A stretch of DNA of 41,511 bases, taken from positions 1 to 41,511 of the forward strand of contig CAYJOD010000055.1 of the NCBI GenBank assembly GCA_964371655.1, read 5' to 3'. Source of the stretch: CAZGSN01 sp964371655. Its GTDB lineage: Bacteria; Desulfobacterota; Binatia; HRBIN30. The notes under the pieces are model-generated. The model was not told where the DNA came from, did not search any database, and worked only from the letters and a program-made list of their open reading frames with translations. Below, one piece after another: positions 23,888 to 32,331 of this stretch; the stretch's first letter is position 1; each line of letters starts with the position of its first letter. Both the position numbers and the translations under genes were made by a program.

Positions 23888-26800
23888 ATGAGTCTACACA
23901 AAGAGATCAGCTTCGAGACCGAGATCTGCCACCACCTCGGTGAGCACGGCTGGCTGTATGCCGAGAGCGACGCGGCGGCCTACGATCGGGCACGGGCGCT
24001 GTTCCCAGAGGATGTGTTGGCGTGGGTGCAGGCCACGCAGCCGAAAGCTTGGGAGACGCTGAGCAAGAACCACGGCGTGCAGGCGGGCGAAACTCTGCTC
24101 GGTCGCCTGCGCGACCAGCTCGAGCAGCGCGGCACTCTCGATGTGTTGCGCAACGGCATCGAGCTGCTCGGCCTGAAGAAGCCCCTGAAGCTAGCGGAGT
24201 TCAAACCGGCGCTTGGCATCAACGAGGACATCCTCGCGCGCTATGCGGCGAATCGACTGCGGGTGATTCGGCAAGTGCACTACTCCCTGCACAACGAGAA
24301 CAGCATCGACCTGGTTCTCTTCCTCAACGGCGTGCCGGTGGCCACGGTGGAGCTGAAGACCGATTTCACGCAGAGCATCGACGATGCGATTGATCAGTAT
24401 CGCTTCGACCGTCTGCCTCACCCAAAGGGCCAAGCCCCCGAGCCGCTGCTGTCCTTCCCCAACGGCGCGCTGGTGCACTTCGCGGTGAGCAACGACGAAG
24501 TTCATATGGTGACCAAGCTGGCCGGCCCGGCCACGGTCTTCCTGCCCTTCAATCAGGGCAACGACGGTGCAGCGGGCAACCCGGTGAATCCGCAGAGTGG
24601 CCACCGCACGGCTTATCTGTGGGAGCAAGTGTGGGCGCGTGAGAGTTGGCTGGAAATCCTCGGCCGCTACCTCATCGCCCAGCGCGACAAGAAGAAGCAG
24701 ATCGAGAAGGTCATCTTCCCCCGCTTTCATCAGCTCGACGTGACGCGCCGGCTGCAGGTCGCGGTGCTTACGGGGGGAGCGGGCGGCAAGTATCTGATCC
24801 AGCACTCGGCGGGCTCGGGCAAGACGAACTCCATCGCCTGGACCGCGCACTTCTTCGCTGAGCTGCACGACGCCCAGCACAAGAAGGTGTTCGATAGCGT
24901 GCTCGTGGTCTCGGATCGCACTGTGATCGACGACCAACTGCAGGAGGCGCTCTTCGATTTCCAGCGTACAACCGGCGTGGTCGAGACGATCACCAACAAG
25001 GAAGGCAGCAAGAGCGACAAGCTCGCCAAGGCGCTCTCGGGCGACAAGAAGATCGTGGTCTGCACCATCCAGACTTTTCCGTTCGCCATCGAAGCCGTGC
25101 GCGAGCTCGCGGCCACGCAGGGCAAACGCTTTGCGGTGATCGCCGACGAAGCCCACAGCTCGCAGTCCGGCGAGGCGGCCGCGAAGCTGAAGGCCGTGCT
25201 TTCTCCCGCCGAGATCGAGGAGCTCAACGACGGCGGTGAGGTGAGCGCCGAGGATATCCTGGCGGCGCAAATGACAGCGCGAGCGAGCGATACCGGCATC
25301 ACTTACGTCGCCTTCACCGCGACGCCAAAGACCAAGACGATGGAGCTGTTCGGGACGCGTCCCGACCCGACACAACCCGCGGGACCGAGCAACCTCCCCG
25401 CGCCCTTTCATGTGTATTCGATGCGGCAAGCCATCGAGGAGAAGTTCATCCTCGACGTGCTGCAGAACTACACGCCCTACAAGCTCGCCTTCAAGCTGGC
25501 GCACAACGGCAAGGACTACGACGAGAAGACAGTCGAACGCAGCGCGGCGATGAAGGGCATCATGGGCTGGGTGCGTCTGCACCCCTACAACATCGCCCAG
25601 AAGGTGCAGATCGTCGTCGAACATTTCCGCGAGTACGTCGCTCCGCTGCTGCACGGCAAGGGCAAGGCGATGGTCGTGGTGGGGAGCCGCATCGAGGCCG
25701 TGCGCTGGAAGCTGGCGATCGAGAAATACATCGGGAACTGCGGCTATCGGATCGGGACAGTGGTGGCCTTCTCCGGCGAGGTGAACGACAAACAATCTGG
25801 CCCGGACGGTTTCACCGAGCACAGCAAAGCGCTCAACCCTAACCTGAAAGGGCGGGACATCCGTGAGGCCTTCAAGGGCGACGAGTATCAAATCCTGCTG
25901 GTAGCGAACAAATTCCAAACCGGCTTCGATCAGCCGCTGCTGTGCGGGATGTATGTGGACAGGCGACTGGCCGGGATCCAGGCGGTGCAGACGCTCTCCC
26001 GCCTCAACCGAGCCCACCCGGGCAAAGACACCACCTACGTGCTGGACTTCGTCAACGACCCCGAAGGCATCTTGGAGGCGTTCAAGGCTTACTACAGCAC
26101 GGCCGAGCTGTCGGCCACGACCGACCCGAATCTCGTCTTCAACCTGCGCGCCAAGCTCGACGCGGCCGGGCACTACGACGACTTCGAAGTGGACCGTGTC
26201 GTTGCGGTCGAGCTCAAGGCGGGGGCCAAGCAGAGCGAGCTGGTTGCCGCGCTGGAGCCTGTCCGCGACCGGCTGATGAAGCGTTACAAAGCCGCGCGAG
26301 ATGCGCTGAAGGCCGCCAAGGAGGAGAACGACGAAACAGTGATCGGTTCGGCGCAGGGCGAGCTGAACGCACTAATTCTTTTCAAAACCGACATGGGCGC
26401 CTTCATCCGGCTTTACACCTTCCTTTCCCAGATCTTCGATTACGGCAACACCGCCATTGAGAAGCGCGCGATCTTCTATAAACGCCTGCTGCCGCTGCTG
26501 GAGTTTGGGCGGGAGCGCGAAGGCATCGATCTCTCGAAAGTGGTGCTGACACATCACCAGCTCAAGAACCTCGGCAAGCGCGGCATGGGTCTCGGCGGCG
26601 ACAAGGCCAAGCTGGAGCCCATCACCGGCGCCGGCAGCGGCGGTGTGCACGAGCCAGAGACGGCTTGGCTCAGCGAGATCATCGAAAAGGTAAACGAGCT
26701 ATTCGAGGGGGACCTGACCGATCAGGACAAGCTCGTCTACGTGAACCGCGTGATCAAAGGGAAGCTATTGGAGTCGACGACGCTGCAACAGCAGGCCGCA

Positions 26801-27043
26801 AACAACACCAAGGAGCAGTTCGCCAACTCGCCCGATCTCAAGACCGAGCTGCTCAACGCGATCATGAGCGCCCTCGATGCACACACCGTGATGAGCACAC
26901 AGGCACTGAATTCGACGGCGGTGCAAACCGGCATGAAAGACATCCTGCTGAACCACGCGCGTCTCTACGAGACGCTACGCGAAGGAGCGGCGACGGTAGG
27001 GCACGAGTCGGCGAAGGGTTCGACGGCAGCTGACAGCAGCTGA
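23888..27043 (+). CDS. hsdR: Type I restriction-modification system, endonuclease/translocase subunit
   Basis: This 1051-aa protein has an N-terminal PD-(D/E)XK nuclease domain (Asp141 in SIDLVLF; Glu155-x-Lys157 in TVELKTDF), then superfamily 2 translocase motors: Walker A SAGSGKT (307-313), DEAH (420-423), FTATPKTKT and VANKFQTGFDQP. A C-terminal helical domain binds the HsdM/HsdS core. It translocates DNA after encountering unmethylated sites and cuts at a distance. It has full family length with all motifs intact, so the system looks functional. It is the last gene of the operon. Confidence 0.95.
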   Translation: MSLHKEISFETEICHHLGEHGWLYAESDAAAYDRARALFPEDVLAWVQATQPKAWETLSKNHGVQAGETLLGRLRDQLEQRGTLDVLRNGIELLGLKKPLKLAEFKPALGINEDILARYAANRLRVIRQVHYSLHNENSIDLVLFLNGVPVATVELKTDFTQSIDDAIDQYRFDRLPHPKGQAPEPLLSFPNGALVHFAVSNDEVHMVTKLAGPATVFLPFNQGNDGAAGNPVNPQSGHRTAYLWEQVWARESWLEILGRYLIAQRDKKKQIEKVIFPRFHQLDVTRRLQVAVLTGGAGGKYLIQHSAGSGKTNSIAWTAHFFAELHDAQHKKVFDSVLVVSDRTVIDDQLQEALFDFQRTTGVVETITNKEGSKSDKLAKALSGDKKIVVCTIQTFPFAIEAVRELAATQGKRFAVIADEAHSSQSGEAAAKLKAVLSPAEIEELNDGGEVSAEDILAAQMTARASDTGITYVAFTATPKTKTMELFGTRPDPTQPAGPSNLPAPFHVYSMRQAIEEKFILDVLQNYTPYKLAFKLAHNGKDYDEKTVERSAAMKGIMGWVRLHPYNIAQKVQIVVEHFREYVAPLLHGKGKAMVVVGSRIEAVRWKLAIEKYIGNCGYRIGTVVAFSGEVNDKQSGPDGFTEHSKALNPNLKGRDIREAFKGDEYQILLVANKFQTGFDQPLLCGMYVDRRLAGIQAVQTLSRLNRAHPGKDTTYVLDFVNDPEGILEAFKAYYSTAELSATTDPNLVFNLRAKLDAAGHYDDFEVDRVVAVELKAGAKQSELVAALEPVRDRLMKRYKAARDALKAAKEENDETVIGSAQGELNALILFKTDMGAFIRLYTFLSQIFDYGNTAIEKRAIFYKRLLPLLEFGREREGIDLSKVVLTHHQLKNLGKRGMGLGGDKAKLEPITGAGSGGVHEPETAWLSEIIEKVNELFEGDLTDQDKLVYVNRVIKGKLLESTTLQQQAANNTKEQFANSPDLKTELLNAIMSALDAHTVMSTQALNSTAVQTGMKDILLNHARLYETLREGAATVGHESAKGSTAADSS

Positions 27044-27159
27044 AGACAAGCGCCGATGAAGAATGTGCGCGTGAATACCTTTCAGATCCGTGGGCCACGC
27101 AAGCGCAGCGAGGGACTACGAGTTTATGAATAAATCGATTCAGGACCTAAGCCGAACCT

Positions 27160-27229
27160 CGGTGCGCACAGCGCACCCTACGAATTCATCGTCTTTTCAG
27201 GATCTCCGTAGGGTGCGCCGCGCGCACCG
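27160..27229. repeat. Inverted repeat after hsdR
   Basis: CGGTGCGCACAGCGCACCCT (27160 on) and its inverted copy CGTAGGGTGCGCCGCGCGCA (27207 on) flank a 24-base spacer. The GTAGGGTGCGC type of hairpin is common between genes. It may end or stabilise the hsdR message, but there is no U-tract. Apart from this repeat the gap after hsdR (27044-27265) shows nothing I can name. Confidence 0.7.
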
Positions 27230-27268
27230 AAGTCTGGCGGACGGGGCCATTGGATCTATTCACAAACT

Positions 27269-27538
27269 CTACGCGTCGGCACCACCCGCCGCCCTCCGCG
27301 TGGAGTCCCAAAGAAACGCTGGCAGAAAGACGGCTACTTTGATGTCTGGTTCCCAAGCGTTGCGCCCAGCGCAAAGCTCCTGCGGCGCTTCGCCGACCTG
27401 CAGGTGAAGGCGATCCTGCACCAGCTTTTGCTGAACCATCGCTGGAGCGTCCCCGCCGGTTACGTCATGCCGGTCCAACAGGCGCCGAGCTCGCAACCGC
27501 TCGATGATTTGCCGATCCAGCTTGCCAGCCTGGCCTGA
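27269..27538 (+). pseudogene. Chimeric remnant: DUF488-like fragment joined to a cytochrome P450 C-terminus
   Basis: The frame reads LRVGTTRRPPRGVPKKRWQK and DGYFDVWFPSVAPSAKLL, which resembles DUF488-family proteins. It then switches to RFADLQVKAILHQLLLNHRW, SVPAGYVMPVQQAP and LDDLPIQLASL, which resembles the end of a cytochrome P450 after the haem-binding Cys. The haem motif itself is missing. There is no start codon in a suitable position. I read it as two decayed gene ends joined by a deletion. Both assignments are from memory of family patterns and are only moderately secure. Confidence 0.45.
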
Positions 27539-27557
27539 AGCGGCGGAAATCCCTCAA

Positions 27558-27742
27558 CCGGAAAAGAACAGTTGAACCGCGGATGAACGCGGATGGACAC
27601 GGATGAAGCAAGAGGAGCTTGGGGAAATTGCTGATTGGTCCCTCGGTGTCTCGACACATTTCGATACCTGGGTACGCGAGCCGAAGTACCAGCAATCCGC
27701 GTGAATCCGTGTCCATCCGCGGTTCCAATTGATGTTTTCGGG
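27558..27742. mobile_element. 185-bp MITE-like element, copy 1
   Basis: Terminal inverted repeats (left CCGGAAAAGAACAGTTGAAC..., right ...GGTTCCAATTGATGTTTTCG) enclose a unique centre containing GCTTGGGGAAATTGCTGATT. It is about 97% identical over its whole length to the elements at 37675 and 38731, and has exactly the same length. CTCAA lies immediately on both sides (27553-27557 and 27743-27747), as a 5-bp target duplication would. It has no coding capacity beyond spurious frames. Confidence 0.82.
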
Positions 27743-27846
27743 CTCAATAGACGCGGCCTCATCAGAACGAGCCCGCGGCCAACGAGGGCAACCATCTGTA
27801 TTCCCGCAATCGAAAGAAGAAAATGATGGCGTGCAATGTAGCCCGT

Positions 27847-27990
27847 TCAACCTGCCAGCCCGGTCATCTGCTCGCTGCGTGCCCAGAGTGTCCTGGCCAG
27901 CTCCGCATCCTGCGCCAGGGGGCTCGGCTTGAACTCGCGGCAGCCGTCGTAGTAGCGGCCCGTTTCACTGGCGAGGGCTGCTTCGGTCGC
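27847..27990 (-). pseudogene. 3' end of a short-chain dehydrogenase
   Basis: The reverse strand reads TEAALASETGRYYDGCREFK, then PSPLAQDAELARTLWARSEQ and a short tail to a stop at 27847. This is the characteristic C-terminus of retinol-dehydrogenase-like SDRs (SGRYF... PSxLARDxxLAxxLWxxSE). Upstream of it the homology is lost, so only the last ~45 codons survive. Rossmann fold and active site are absent. Confidence 0.6.
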
Positions 27991-28112
27991 GCAGCAACTC
28001 AATGCGTACAGCCGGCTGAGCCGGCACGTCCGCGCAGTCCTCGAAAACGCCGCCGCGAGCGGGTATCCTACGCCGACGCTGAGCAACCAAGAAGAGGAAC
28101 CGGAGGCAAGCC

Positions 28113-28214
28113 ATGGAACGAGCGGTCGTCGTACGGGGAAAGTTGACAGATGCCCAGCACATCGAGCTGGACGAGCCGGTGACCTCCGGACGGGACCCAT
28201 CTGCATCTCGATGA
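28113..28214 (+). pseudogene. Stub of a small antitoxin-like protein
   Basis: A CGGAGG site precedes ATG at 28113. The product is 33 aa: ERAVVVRGKLTDAQHIELDE followed by PVT and then unrelated residues. The first part resembles small (~70 aa) antitoxin-like proteins that begin with a VVVxGxLxDxxxIELDEPV strand pattern. The homology ends at about 28184, exactly where the reverse-strand helicase remnant begins, so a deletion appears to have joined the two. Confidence 0.4.
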
Positions 28215-28640
28215 TTGGGTGATGGCCATCGCGCCGGCGCGGTGTGCCAGCCAGGACGGTGACGTACTTTCCCTTGGCGTTTGACAGAACGCGTTCGAAG
28301 GACACCGCACGGAACGTGCTTGCGCTCGTCCGCGATCACGTGCACGTACGTCGCGACGATGTCGTCCACTGTGTCTCCACGCACGAAGCTTTGCAGCACA
28401 GCGACATCGAGCCGTCCGTAGGGCTTTCGTTTGCCACCGCCGACTTGAGCGACGGCCTTGTCGCCAATTCCAAGGGACATGGACAGTTCGGCCCCACTCA
28501 CTGGTCGAGTAACGGCTGTCGATGGGCAGGGACGAGTGTACTGCGGGACCGCTGTGCCACCAAACACTTCGCCACAACGGATTTCCCGATACCGGGCGGA
28601 GCAACGAATACCCCAACGTCGTGAGCGAGCAGCACTGCTG
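28186..28640 (-). pseudogene. Frameshifted DEAD/DEAH-type helicase remnant
   Basis: Three frames of the reverse strand give successive pieces of one helicase. First comes VGVFVAPPGIGKSVVAK (Walker A). Then LGIGDKAVAQVGGGKRKPYG and DDIVATYVHVIADERKHVP (motif II region). Last is SFERVLSNAKGKYVTVLAGT followed by PRRRDGHHPIIEMQMGPVR (motif III region). Normal relatives read APPGTGKT and DECHH; here Thr is replaced by Ile, and the motif II residues by DERKH. Frameshifts, altered motifs and loss of the rest of the protein show it is dead. Confidence 0.75.
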
Positions 28641-28664
28641 TGTCCGGGTTCTCCTGCCTGGCCG

Positions 28665-29693
28665 TCAACTGTCCGTGGAAGACGTGCCCCGTCTTTTCCC
28701 CGTGCGGTTTCGGGTACTACGGCCGCCTCGGGGCCTGTCTTTCGCGTCGGCGAATCTCCTTTTGTCTCGAGCTGCAGGCTTGCGAACAGGTTTCCCCTTG
28801 TGTGCAGCGTTTTCTGCCTTGATGGCTTCGATCAAGATGAACAACGCCGGAGGGTGCACGGCGTCGGCGCGATAGATCATGCCCTCGGCGGTCGGGACTG
28901 GAAAACCCTTGTAAGGGACGGTCACCAGAGTGCCGCTTTCCAGTTCCTGCCGGACCACGCCCAGCGGAAGAACCGTCAGGAACTCGCCTTCGCAGAGCAC
29001 TGCCTTGAGAAAACTCATGGACCCGGAGATGATCACCGGCTTTGGTGGCTCTGTACCGGCGGTGCGAAACGCGTATTCGAACGACTCGACGATCTGCTGC
29101 GGGCGGTTCGGCACAATCCAACGCTGCTTTGCTGAGAGCGGTAGAGATATTCGTCTCTCCGCCAGGATTGGATGATCCGGGCGACACACCACCGCAAACT
29201 CTCCCGGCACGAGCTCCTCGTGCACGAGGTCCTCCGCCCGATGCACCATCGGAAACCCGCTCGCAACCGCATCCAGTACGCCTTCTCGGACGAGTGCCGT
29301 CAGGCCTTCGTAGGTGCCGTCGACGATCTCGAACGACAGCCCCGGCCGCGTCGCCAGTAGCTGTGCGATCACGCGGGGCAGGAAGGAGATCGAGAAGTTC
29401 GCCACGCCCAAGCGGAGGTGCCCTGCATGTCCCCCTTTGAAGGCGTCGATCTCGGCGACCGCCCTTTCGCCCTCATTGCGCAGCAGCCGCGCGTGTCGCA
29501 ACAGGATGTCGCCGTAGATCGTGGGTGTCATGCCGCGCGGCCCACGCGCGAACAACTGCACGCCCAACTCCTCTTCCAGGTTCTTGATGCTCTTCGTCAG
29601 CGCCGGCTGCGACAGATACATCGCCTCGGCGGCGCGGCGGACGTTGGCGTGTTCCACGACGGCGATGAATTGCCGCAGCTGCCGCATGTCCAT
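28665..29693 (-). CDS. LysR-family transcriptional regulator
   Basis: This 342-aa protein has an N-terminal winged helix (MDMRQLRQFIAVVEHANVRR, then AAEAMYLSQPALTKSIKNLE) and a periplasmic-binding-like effector domain (HLRLGVANFSISFLP, FAVVCRPDHPI, PLGVVRQELESGTL). About 35 Lys/Arg-rich residues extend past the usual end. An alternative start 33 bases upstream is possible, but 29693 begins the conserved sequence. It diverges from the catabolic cluster beginning at 29815, and by the usual LysR arrangement should regulate it in response to a substrate or intermediate. Confidence 0.93.
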   Translation of the reverse strand: MDMRQLRQFIAVVEHANVRRAAEAMYLSQPALTKSIKNLEEELGVQLFARGPRGMTPTIYGDILLRHARLLRNEGERAVAEIDAFKGGHAGHLRLGVANFSISFLPRVIAQLLATRPGLSFEIVDGTYEGLTALVREGVLDAVASGFPMVHRAEDLVHEELVPGEFAVVCRPDHPILAERRISLPLSAKQRWIVPNRPQQIVESFEYAFRTAGTEPPKPVIISGSMSFLKAVLCEGEFLTVLPLGVVRQELESGTLVTVPYKGFPVPTAEGMIYRADAVHPPALFILIEAIKAENAAHKGKPVRKPAARDKRRFADAKDRPRGGRSTRNRTGKRRGTSSTDS

Positions 29694-29814
29694 TGCATAG
29701 CCCTCTGTCCGCCACGCTATAGCCAAAAGTAATCAGGTGATCAAAACATAATATTGGACGGCTATCACGGCGATTGCGTATCCTGCCGTCATCGAACAGG
29801 AGGACACGATCCAG
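29694..29814. promoter_or_regulatory. Divergent promoter and probable LysR operator
   Basis: The 121-base gap between the LysR gene and the catabolic cluster contains the only clearly AT-rich stretch nearby (29725-29756). Within it are the inverted pair ATCA-GG-TGAT (29732-29741) and outer inverted ATAGCC (29719-29724) / GGCTAT (29760-29765). LysR proteins bind interrupted dyads in such divergent gaps. An AGGAGG site at 29798-29803 serves the first catabolic gene. Exact -35/-10 boxes are not clear. Confidence 0.5.
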
Positions 29815-31119
29815 ATGACGAAGCCTCAATCATCCCGCAAACCCGCCGGCGCACCGGTGCACCGCGAGCTCTTTCAACCGATCCGCATCGGGAATTGCGA
29901 GATCAAGAACCGTATCGCGATGGCGCCGATGAACACCGTCTTCTCGATGGACAACCAGGGCTACGCAAACGAACAGATCATGGCCTACTACGCCGCGCGC
30001 GCAAAAGGCGGCACCGGGCTGATCATCACCGAGTGCGTCCTCGGAACCCGACTGGCGTCGCGGTTCCCGTACACGTCCAACCTGCACCTCTTCAACGGCA
30101 CGCACGTTCCCGGCCTGGAGGAAGTCGTGGAGACGATCCACGCCTTCGATGCCAAGGTCTTCATCCAGCTGTCGATCGGCTTCGGCCGCCAGGGTCACAG
30201 CCACGACCACGAGGCGCCACCCGCGCCATCGGCAGGGATCCCGTATCAGACCGATCCCGAGATGTTCCCAGCGAAGATGCGGAAGCTATTCGAGAAGAAC
30301 GCGCATCTCTTCAACCCGAAGATCCCGTCGATGGCGATCGCCCAGATGCCGCGAGAGATGAGTCGGGAGGAGATCGCGAGCGAGATCGAGGAGTTCGGCC
30401 GCTCGTGTGTCCTTGCCGTGATGGCAGGCTTCGACGGCATCGAGCTGCACGCGCCGCACGGGTACCTCGAGCACCAGTTCCTGTCCCCGCGCACCAACCG
30501 GCGCACGGACGAGTACGGCGGGTCACTGGAAAACCGCATGCGTTTCGTCATCGAGATCTACGACAAGGTGCGCGAAATGATCGGCACCGCCGTTGTGGTC
30601 GGCATCCGGCTGTCCGGAGACGAGCACATGCCAGACGGCATCCACCATGACGAGTTGAAGGAAGTCGTCCGCGTGCTTGGCGAGCGCGGCATCGACTACG
30701 TCCACCTCTCGTCGGGGTCGTACGAGGCGACGAAGTACTTCTTCCCGGAAAAGGACGGAACGATGCTCGACGAAGCCGCCGGCTTTAAGTCGATGCTGCC
30801 TGCGCACGTGCCGGTCATGACACCGTCGGTTCACGATCCGGCGCTGGCGGCACAGGCGATCCGGGACGGCAAAACGGACCTCATCTCCCTCGGCCGACAG
30901 CTGCTGATCGATCCTGAGTGGGCGAACAAGGTGCAGGCCGGGGAGAAGTTCCGCAAGTGTACGCGCTGCTGCGAATGCCTGGCGCGCACTGCCTTCGGCA
31001 TGCCTGTGCGTTGCCTGCACAACCGTGACCTCGGTCGGGAAAAGTACATGCCAGAGTACTGGCGCCCGACGCGCGCCAAGGGCCGCCTGATCGTGCCGCA
31101 GATCGCCCCGCTGCCGTAG
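29815..31119 (+). CDS. OYE-family NADH:flavin oxidoreductase with Fe-S motif
   Basis: This 434-aa protein has an N-terminal FMN TIM barrel of the 2,4-dienoyl-CoA reductase/old yellow enzyme family: HRELFQPIRIGNCEIKNRIA, IELHAPHGYLEHQFLSPRTN (catalytic His pair), and ISLGRQLLIDPEWANKV. After the barrel comes a cysteine cluster, CTRCCECLARTAFGMPVRC, which probably binds a 4Fe-4S centre. The protein ends about 25 residues later. Full-length relatives (640-680 aa) continue with an FAD/NAD(P)H domain, missing here, so electrons must come from another protein or directly through FMN. First gene of the cluster; reduces an activated C=C bond, probably of a CoA thioester. Confidence 0.87.
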   Translation: MTKPQSSRKPAGAPVHRELFQPIRIGNCEIKNRIAMAPMNTVFSMDNQGYANEQIMAYYAARAKGGTGLIITECVLGTRLASRFPYTSNLHLFNGTHVPGLEEVVETIHAFDAKVFIQLSIGFGRQGHSHDHEAPPAPSAGIPYQTDPEMFPAKMRKLFEKNAHLFNPKIPSMAIAQMPREMSREEIASEIEEFGRSCVLAVMAGFDGIELHAPHGYLEHQFLSPRTNRRTDEYGGSLENRMRFVIEIYDKVREMIGTAVVVGIRLSGDEHMPDGIHHDELKEVVRVLGERGIDYVHLSSGSYEATKYFFPEKDGTMLDEAAGFKSMLPAHVPVMTPSVHDPALAAQAIRDGKTDLISLGRQLLIDPEWANKVQAGEKFRKCTRCCECLARTAFGMPVRCLHNRDLGREKYMPEYWRPTRAKGRLIVPQIAPLP

Positions 31120-31148
31120 CGGCACGTCACGCGCGAAACGGAGGGATT

Positions 31149-32330
31149 ATGGGTAACGCCAAGATCGCGATCGTCGGCATCGGCGAAGTGCCGACGGCCA
31201 ACCGGCCGGAGCGAACTCACTGGGACATCATCTACGACACGTGCATCGAAGCGATCCGCGATGCGGGCCTCCACAAGAACGACATCGAGGGCGTGATCAG
31301 CGTTGCACCACAGGCGCAGCCCAAGATCACCTCCGAGTTGGCGTTCGGCAAACTGCCCGAGGAGCTCGGGCTCGACGGGTGCAAGGACACGGTGTCGTGC
31401 AACGCCGGCGGATCTTCCACCTCGAACTGCCTGCGTCTCGCCGAACAGTGGATCCACAGCGGTGTCGCCAAGGCAGTCCTCGTGCAGCACGTAACGCTGC
31501 ACTCGACGATACCGCTGGCGGATCAAATCAATTTCTTCGCGAAGGCCGGAGTGGACCTGCAGTGGGAGTATCCGTTCGGCACCACCTACAACATCGTCAT
31601 GGGGCTGATCGCAAACCGCTACATGCACGACTCAGGCTGCACACCGGAAGAAATGGCGTCGGTGGTGACAGCGTTGCGAAGTTGGGCCGCCAAGGACCCC
31701 AACTCGTTCTTCTACCGCAAGGAAGTGCCCTCAATCGAGAAGGTGCTGTCGTCCGGGATGATCAATACGCCGTTGCATCGGCGGGAGAGCAACGTCCTCG
31801 GCGACGGTGGTAGCGCGCTGGTCGTAGTGTCGGCAGAGGATGCCAAGAAGATGAAGCGTCCCGCGGCGTACAAGCTGGGGGACTCCTCGCGCTACTTCAG
31901 CGGCACCTGCGTCCTGCGGGACTTCGACAAGGTCAGCGCTGGGCTGCGAGTCACTGCCAAGGAAGCCATCGCCCAGGCAGGGATCACCAAGGACCAGGTG
32001 AGCCTGTGGAATTGCTATCTCGCCTATCCGCTCGTGCACCCAATGATGGCCGAGCTGCTCGAAGTCGCACCGCCCGGACAGGGGGGGGAGTATTTCCTGC
32101 AGGGGCGGATGTCGTTCGGTGGCGACATTCCTTGGTCCACCATCGGCGATGCTCCCGGCCGCGGGCACACGGGCTCCGGTGTGAGCACCGCGCACTACGT
32201 CGAGACGGCGCGTCAACTGATGGGCAAGGCGGGAGAACGCCAGGTGAAGAACTGCCGGTACGTCTACCAGAATACGATGGGTGGCTCGGGCTTCAACAAC
32301 ATCGCCACGATCTGGGGAAAGGAGATCTGA
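31149..32330 (+). CDS. Thiolase-like protein (SCP2/Ltp-type), possible aldolase subunit
   Basis: This 393-aa thiolase-fold protein shows AIVGIGEVPTANRPERT, then SCNAGGSSTSNCLRLAEQ at the position of the nucleophile loop, and GRGHTGSG near the C-terminus (the conserved His). The reactive Cys of true thiolases appears to be Gly or Ser in GGSST, as in non-thiolase members such as the Ltp2 retro-aldolase. It is followed one base after its stop by a DUF35 gene, the partner such proteins need. I infer C-C bond cleavage or formation on a CoA thioester, perhaps an aldol-type cleavage. The GGAGGG site at 31140-31145 supports the start. Confidence 0.88.
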   Translation: MGNAKIAIVGIGEVPTANRPERTHWDIIYDTCIEAIRDAGLHKNDIEGVISVAPQAQPKITSELAFGKLPEELGLDGCKDTVSCNAGGSSTSNCLRLAEQWIHSGVAKAVLVQHVTLHSTIPLADQINFFAKAGVDLQWEYPFGTTYNIVMGLIANRYMHDSGCTPEEMASVVTALRSWAAKDPNSFFYRKEVPSIEKVLSSGMINTPLHRRESNVLGDGGSALVVVSAEDAKKMKRPAAYKLGDSSRYFSGTCVLRDFDKVSAGLRVTAKEAIAQAGITKDQVSLWNCYLAYPLVHPMMAELLEVAPPGQGGEYFLQGRMSFGGDIPWSTIGDAPGRGHTGSGVSTAHYVETARQLMGKAGERQVKNCRYVYQNTMGGSGFNNIATIWGKEI

Positions 32331-32331
32331 G

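Noticed and set aside
24191..26173. 660-codon minus-strand frame opposite hsdR
   Set aside because: Antisense to an intact HsdR with all motifs; no start signal and shadow-like composition.
27465..27850. Small proteins containing RGWTRIHAD or SVSIRVHPRFNCSF
   Set aside because: These are translations of the 185-bp element and recur identically at all three copies and on both strands; they are repeat-derived, not genes.
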